Shown here: piece by piece, positions 58,519 through 64,000 of the stretch
Layout: each line of letters opens with the position of its first letter
Position numbering within the stretch: the stretch's first letter is position 1
Source of the DNA: Rhyacichthys aspro
Lineage: Eukaryota > Chordata > Actinopteri > Gobiiformes > Rhyacichthyidae
DNA: 64,000 nucleotides
NCBI GenBank assembly: GCA_036850595.1
Contig: CM072152.1
Location: 23,635,179-23,699,178, forward strand
Direction of reading: 5' to 3'
Translations under genes and position numbers: made by a program
The notes under the pieces: model-generated
What the model saw: the letters and a program-made list of their open reading frames with translations, nothing else
Told to the model about the DNA's origin: nothing
Databases searched by the model: none

Positions 58519-59145
58519 AGCAGATCGGCGGTTGCTGTTTTAATGAACGCTGGCTACAAGAAGAAAAGGCTAAAACATGGATCAACAGAAACATGTCTCA
58601 TGTGGAGAATAAAGTGTTACCTCACTGTGTTTGAGAGACGCTCAAAACTCAAAGATTTGGTTCTGAACTCAAACAAAATCTAACTGTAATCTCATTTTTC
58701 AGATATTAGTCTTCTGTAAAAAGAGACCAAACTTAAAGGGACACTTCATCCAATAAATTAACACCTTTTTGATCACACAGGTTTATTTTTGGGTGAACTA
58801 TCCCTTTTCTGTGCTCCAAAATATTCAAAAATGTAAACAGTTTATACCAAAATGGATTTAAATGAGAAAAACTACATATATATGTCAAGATGTAACTTAC
58901 TGCAGTCGAAAGGTGCTTGAAAAACATGAAAACAAACCTTGAAAGTGCTGGAATTTGAACTTAAAAAGCTGTAAGAACCCTGTTAAAAGTAAAGTATAGG
59001 CAGATAAACGTATTCATCACAAGTTAAATAGGTTTTAAATGACAGAGAGTGGTCATGTCATAGTATTTTAGTTGATAAGTGAGGAAATTTGAGTTCTTTA
59101 CTAATAATTAAGCGTAGACTGTCTCCACATTGACCGTAGAAAGCA
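58519..59145. other. Non-coding spacer
   Basis: AT-rich; nothing recognised. Confidence 0.4.
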
Positions 59146-59149
59146 TCAA

Positions 59150-59460
59150 ACTTCAGCCGTCATTAGTTCTTTTGCCGAAATGAGCCGCTCTGCCTCACTT
59201 CCTGAACCCACTGCTATTTCCAACAATCATCCACTGCCTCTAAAGGCCCACAATAAGCAGGCGGCAACATCAATTAGCCCCCTTTTTAGCTCAGAGGCCG
59301 TCGGGGACGCTAACAATGGCCAGAAGATTAGTGCTTTTGCAGCTTAGCCCTCTCTCCGCCTTAAAACCCATCGGGGCAGATTCGGACCAGACGTTAAAAG
59401 GCAGTGGGTCCCAGATGGCTGATCATACGAGGGTGATGCATGCCCCATTACAGTAATCCA
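59150..59460. promoter_or_regulatory. Candidate conserved non-coding element
   Basis: A long repeat-free island with AACATCAATTAGCCCCCTTT (ATTA core), GACGCTAACAATGGCCAGAA (AACAATGG SOX-type core) and GCATGCCCCATTACAGTAAT. It is GC-richer than its flanks, with no meaningful open frame. Confidence 0.36.
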
Positions 59461-61171
59461 AAGACTGGTGCATTGTGGTGGTGCAGCGAAGGGCAGGTCA
59501 TTAGAGACGCAGGACAGTAACGAAATGAGGGACGAGAGCAGTTATTAATAGGTTTAATCCAGGCTTTCATTATAGATCTCTTTGAAAAGTAATATCTGTG
59601 GAAGTGGAACCTATTATTGATGTTATTCCTCATGTTTTCAAAGTTGAATCTTGATAATAAAAGAAATGGCAGACAAATTCATAAAAAAGTAAATGTATGT
59701 TTATTTTTGTCCTTAAATAATTCTATTTCTCTTCCACTATCCCACATTTATCAGTGGGTTTTAGCAAATTTGGATGGGACAGAGCCTTTAGGGGTTAAAT
59801 AAATATAATAACTCCTTAAAATGAAGCCCACAAACGTATATGCTTCCTCGAAGAGTTTTTAAATGTGGCGGTCTCATCTCAGCAGCAAGATCGTAGATGC
59901 TAACCTGAGGGAAAGTTGTGAAAGCTTAAATATGGATGGTTCTGCTTGTTTAATGAGCAAAATGGAACACTACAGTGACATTTCCAGGTCGATTGAGCCA
60001 TTTTTCCGGATCAATATATCGGAAAATAAGAAACCGGAAGTTAGCGAACACACTTACGAACTGTAACTGTGTCAAATTACGTAAGAAATGTCACACCTGT
60101 CGCTCTAGAGCACAGAAAAAAAAGTTCCAGTCCATACATAGCAAATATGTATTGTGTTTGTAAGATTCAACCCTTTAAATACCAGTTTTTGTGATTAGAA
60201 GTTGATTTCAAAATATGACAAAAAACACAAAAAGTGAATAATTTTGAATACAATAACTGCAAATAATTTTTTTTGTGGCAACAAGTTTGATTTTGCTTCA
60301 TTTTTATTTTTTGTGTAGCGTCAGATTATATATAAATGTCGCCCTAGAGCACAAAAAATGCCCCAATAAAGACTGCCACAGAAATATTATCTCATTATTC
60401 ATCATTCCAATAGATTAGATAACCGATAGATAATGGATAATTCAACTATTATTAGCTAAAATAAGAGATCGGAGGTTAGCTAACACGGTGTTTTACTACT
60501 TCTGGTTTCATCATGCTGTTGTGTTACTTAACGACCTCACAATGTAACAGGAAGCCAGGCCAAACATCCAGTGAGCGGCTTCAAGAGAGAAGTACACAAT
60601 CTCTGACTGTGACTCACTAAAGACGGTGGAGACACTGGAAAAGCTGCTCAACACAGCGTGACTAACACAGAACGAAGAGATAGAGATAAACAAAGGAGAA
60701 AATGAGTTGCTTTTCTTGTTGGATGAAGTGTACGTTCCAGCGATTAGACTCAGACAGATGTGAACAATCAGTGAAACGAATCAGTGAGAGTCTGCCTCAG
60801 GAGCTGTCTCTGTGCCACACACCGAGAAAATAAACCCTCTCTTTTATTCATCTGCTCTCGTCTACTTTCAATTTATTATCTGCAGATTTCAGCAGCAGAG
60901 GATGGAGCTGAGTGACTTGTGTTGAAGCTTAAATGTGATATTTGACTGAAACATTTAACCTCACTGGCGTTTAGTGAGAAACAAACTTCTAATTCACGTT
61001 TTTCCATCATTTAAATGTTTCAAATGGGTGAACTCCGTGTTTCGACATCTGTGAGTTAGATAAATGCACAAAAAGAAAATGAGAAAAGCAAATTGAAAAT
61101 GGCCATATGTTCAGCTTCTTTCTAATCAACTCAGATTTGCTCGACTTCACCAAAAAATTAAACAGAATGTA

Positions 61172-61203
<32 letters not shown>

Positions 61204-63755
61204 CAGACAAAAGACAAAGCATTTGTTGTATATTTATTTATTGTTTGAAATAACATTAGATATTTGAAAGGTTTGGTTTTATGGACAAATGCTACTTTCT
61301 ATGGTTTTCTGGACGTTTACAGTAAATTTATGGCTTTTTTAAAATAAAGTTTATTTGAATCTAATGTTAACAACAGTAAAGACAGGACACTGTTCTTGTA
61401 AATGATGTTTATGCCATAACCAGAACCACTGACTATACTGACTATAAACTATAAATATAACCATACACTGTTAAAAAAAAAAAAAAAAAAATTTAGTCTA
61501 AATTATTTATTACATATTTTTCAATTATTTTTTATTTATTTATTGTAGTAGAAAAAAAACTAAATTTATCTTGCATTATTTGTAAATTAACAACCAGCAT
61601 TTTGTTATAGATATTAATTCAATAATGACAAAAAATAAAAAATAAAAAAAATAATTTACTGTAATTATTATACACGATCTTTTTCTTAAATGACACAATA
61701 ATGTCTGTAAAAATAAAATAATTAATGCTATACTTATATTTTACAGACTGGATTGGCTGGAGACTGGGGCAAATAGAGAAAATCCACATTGAAGAGGTTG
61801 AAGTTCAAAGAAAATGGACAAAACTGGGACATAGTTGTTGCTGAATCTAGAGTTTTATATTTTAGGAAAATGAAGAAGGGGTCAGTGCCGAAGATGATTT
61901 AAATCTCCATTAAGCAGCTTTCTTTGTCTGATGGGAAATCACAAGGAATTACAAATGTGGAAAAGGAGTAAGAGGACGTCTAATGAGGGAACCGGTGTTT
62001 CTCGTCTGCAGTTTTTTTTTTTTTTTTATCTCGGCAGCTCATAAATGATTGAGGCTCAGTCTGTGAACACGGGTGTCTTTTAAAACAAAAGGTTCCCTCC
62101 TGTGTTCCCAGTAGGAGTCCTGAAGACACGATGGAGAGCAAGAATCTACTTGAAAACACAAAAAAAAACTGCACTGAAATGTTGTTGACAGGGATCCAAA
62201 GCAAACACGTCGGGTTTAGTCATTTATCTGAACATACAGCGCAGCGTGAGTCAGAGGTTTGAGCAGCAATAAAGACCAACAGGATTCACAGTGATGCCAA
62301 GCTGCAGTTTATGTCTAACCCACAATAAAACATTTTTAACTCCACATTTTCTGTATTTTTCCCTTCCAGCTGAACACTTGCCAGAAAGACACAAGGCTCA
62401 CAGTCAGTACAGCTTCATGAGGAGAGAAATGTCAAATTATTGCCATAGTCTGACAATAATTAGACTTTCAAAATGCACCTAAAGGTCACAGTCTGACTGC
62501 GATCATGTTCATTTACATTTTTCTTTTCTTATTTACAGTTGAGCCTATGACTTCAAAACACAAAACAGAGCAAGACAAGTGAAAAACAAACAAAAAAACC
62601 CAATGTTTAGAGCGATATTGACATGTTTTACTCTGACAAACATAACCTGGAGTTGGCTGACTTGTTTGTCACTTGTTTTGGTTTCTTAACTAGTTTATCG
62701 TGCCATATGCAGCAACAAAGTTTACAAAAATACAATCTCTAAATGCTCAATAACAGGGATTGTATTAAGAACGTTCATGCCAATGGTGAAATATTTTGTA
62801 TGTGCAATATTTTACATTTTATCTGTGAAATATTCCTTTAACTTTTAAAAAAAAATCTTTAATTTGTTGTTCTTTGCTCAGAGTTCACATTCAATTTAGT
62901 AAAGAAATGTTATTATAATGAAGTTGTTTCTTCGACTTTGGTGTCTTCCTGTGCTTTAACTTAAATAAAAGTCTTTATTACATACATTTATATAGTCAGG
63001 TTTAATATTAGCTCCCATTTTTCTCTTTTTTAAAATCCAATTAAAACTAAAACTGCATGAATGGAACATAAGCCAAAGCAGAGAGATCTAGGAACCTTAG
63101 TCTGAAGAAGTATCTAAAAAAACATCTATCTATGGATCAGAAATAAGACATACTCGTACTTATATATGTACTTGTTCTTGGTATCAGCAAATACTCAGTT
63201 TTAGGTACTCTTCTATATCTTCTTAAACAATGTAAGCAATTGTTTTCAAGCAGTTGTTGGGCAAAAAGACTGAGACTATTGGTTTAGATGTGTTTGGAAA
63301 TATCTTTTAGAGTATTTTGTTTGGTTACCTGAACTGCCCTTTCAGTTTTTATATAAAAACCCAATTTTACCTCTGTGACCTCTTTTGGTGATGGTTTAAA
63401 CCTCTAGTCAACAATCGCAGGATGAATAGCAGAGTTTTATTAAAAGAGGGCCACTCAAGTCACAGAGAGCATCCAAAATATCCAAAGTTATTAAAAAAGT
63501 GAGAATCCACACAGGAGACGCAAATGTCAGGGTTTTTATTTCTCTGCCCTCTCTGCCTGTGCTTTGTAAATCTGACGATGTTTAATATTGAGTTCGTCCA
63601 TATTTATTCAACAGGTCCAAAGAACTCACCAAACAAGTCGACTTATTATGACAGAAGAATTAATCAAAACAAGTTATTTATCTGCAGCTTCAGGACCTCG
63701 ATCCCATTGAGTCAATACGAAGCTTTCTGGTTTAAAGGATATAAAAGTTCCTAAA
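59461..63755. other. Non-coding spacer with simple repeats
   Basis: A-runs lie at about 61,189-61,203 and 61,473-61,491, and a T-run at about 62,012-62,028. No gene, RNA gene or intact element recognised. Short frames look random. Confidence 0.4.
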
Positions 63756-63820
63756 ACTAGGACGCCATCTTGAACCCATTCAGAAAACACTATGGAACGT
63801 TGTGGTTGCCATGGAATTGA

Positions 63821-63833
63821 GTTGCTAAGAAAC
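63821..63833 (+). promoter_or_regulatory. X-box-like (RFX) site
   Basis: GTTGCTAAGAAAC fits the X-box pattern RYYNYY-N-RRNRAC. A partial match, GTTGCCATGG, lies 16 bases upstream. No gene is seen nearby, so a role is uncertain. Confidence 0.3.
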
Positions 63834-64000
63834 AGAACAGCTGCCTCATTAGCAACGGCTGCTAGCGCTGGAATCACAAATAAATACTTAAAAACATTAA
63901 AAAAACAAACAAAAAGAAGTTTTTTTTTTTGTAGACGCTTGATTTAAAGATGTGGCATGTAGTTTTTTTTACCTTCTTTGGTCAAAGTGGATATAGAAAG

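Overview
The window looks like a gene-poor stretch of an AT-rich teleost fish chromosome. That reading rests on the repeats: a fish-type RTE-clade LINE, a tRNA-derived fish SINE, non-autonomous hAT elements with CAG..TGTCCAAA termini, and many tandem repeats. There is no operon structure, and the only convincing genes have introns with GT..AG junctions. Everything here was read by eye, without homology searches.

Region by region. From 1 to 44,900 I find no convincing protein-coding gene. This part holds an 11-bp minisatellite (about 2.0-2.7 kb), a 45-bp minisatellite (2.9-3.5 kb), four arrays of one 21-bp minisatellite (21.6, 26.2, 29.4 and 41.5 kb; one array, and probably two more, lie in hAT-like elements), five copies of a dispersed repeat (1.0, 7.7, 15.3, 20.6, 33.7 kb), a SINE (24.5 kb), scrambled LINE ends (32.2-32.6 kb), and islands of more complex sequence that resemble conserved non-coding regulatory elements.

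From 44,908 to 55,467 lies the main feature. A 4.3-kb block is present twice in direct orientation (44,908-49,226 and 51,154-55,467). Each block carries a TATA box, a three-exon gene for a predicted 416-residue protein with one C-terminal membrane segment, a 594-bp nearly continuous inverted repeat just after the stop codon, and polyadenylation signals. Exons 2 and 3 are themselves duplicates of each other, so the locus shows duplication at two nested scales. I do not recognise the protein family. The second block sits inside a decayed LINE: the reverse transcriptase half lies to its left (49,557-51,153) and the endonuclease half to its right (55,480-56,503), both on the minus strand, with some of the middle of the LINE missing.

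From 56,500 to the end no gene is recognisable. There is one strong CTCF-like site (58,505) and one regulatory-looking island (59.15-59.46 kb). The two gene copies probably encode interchangeable or diverging paralogues under near-identical promoters. Their function cannot be derived from this sequence.
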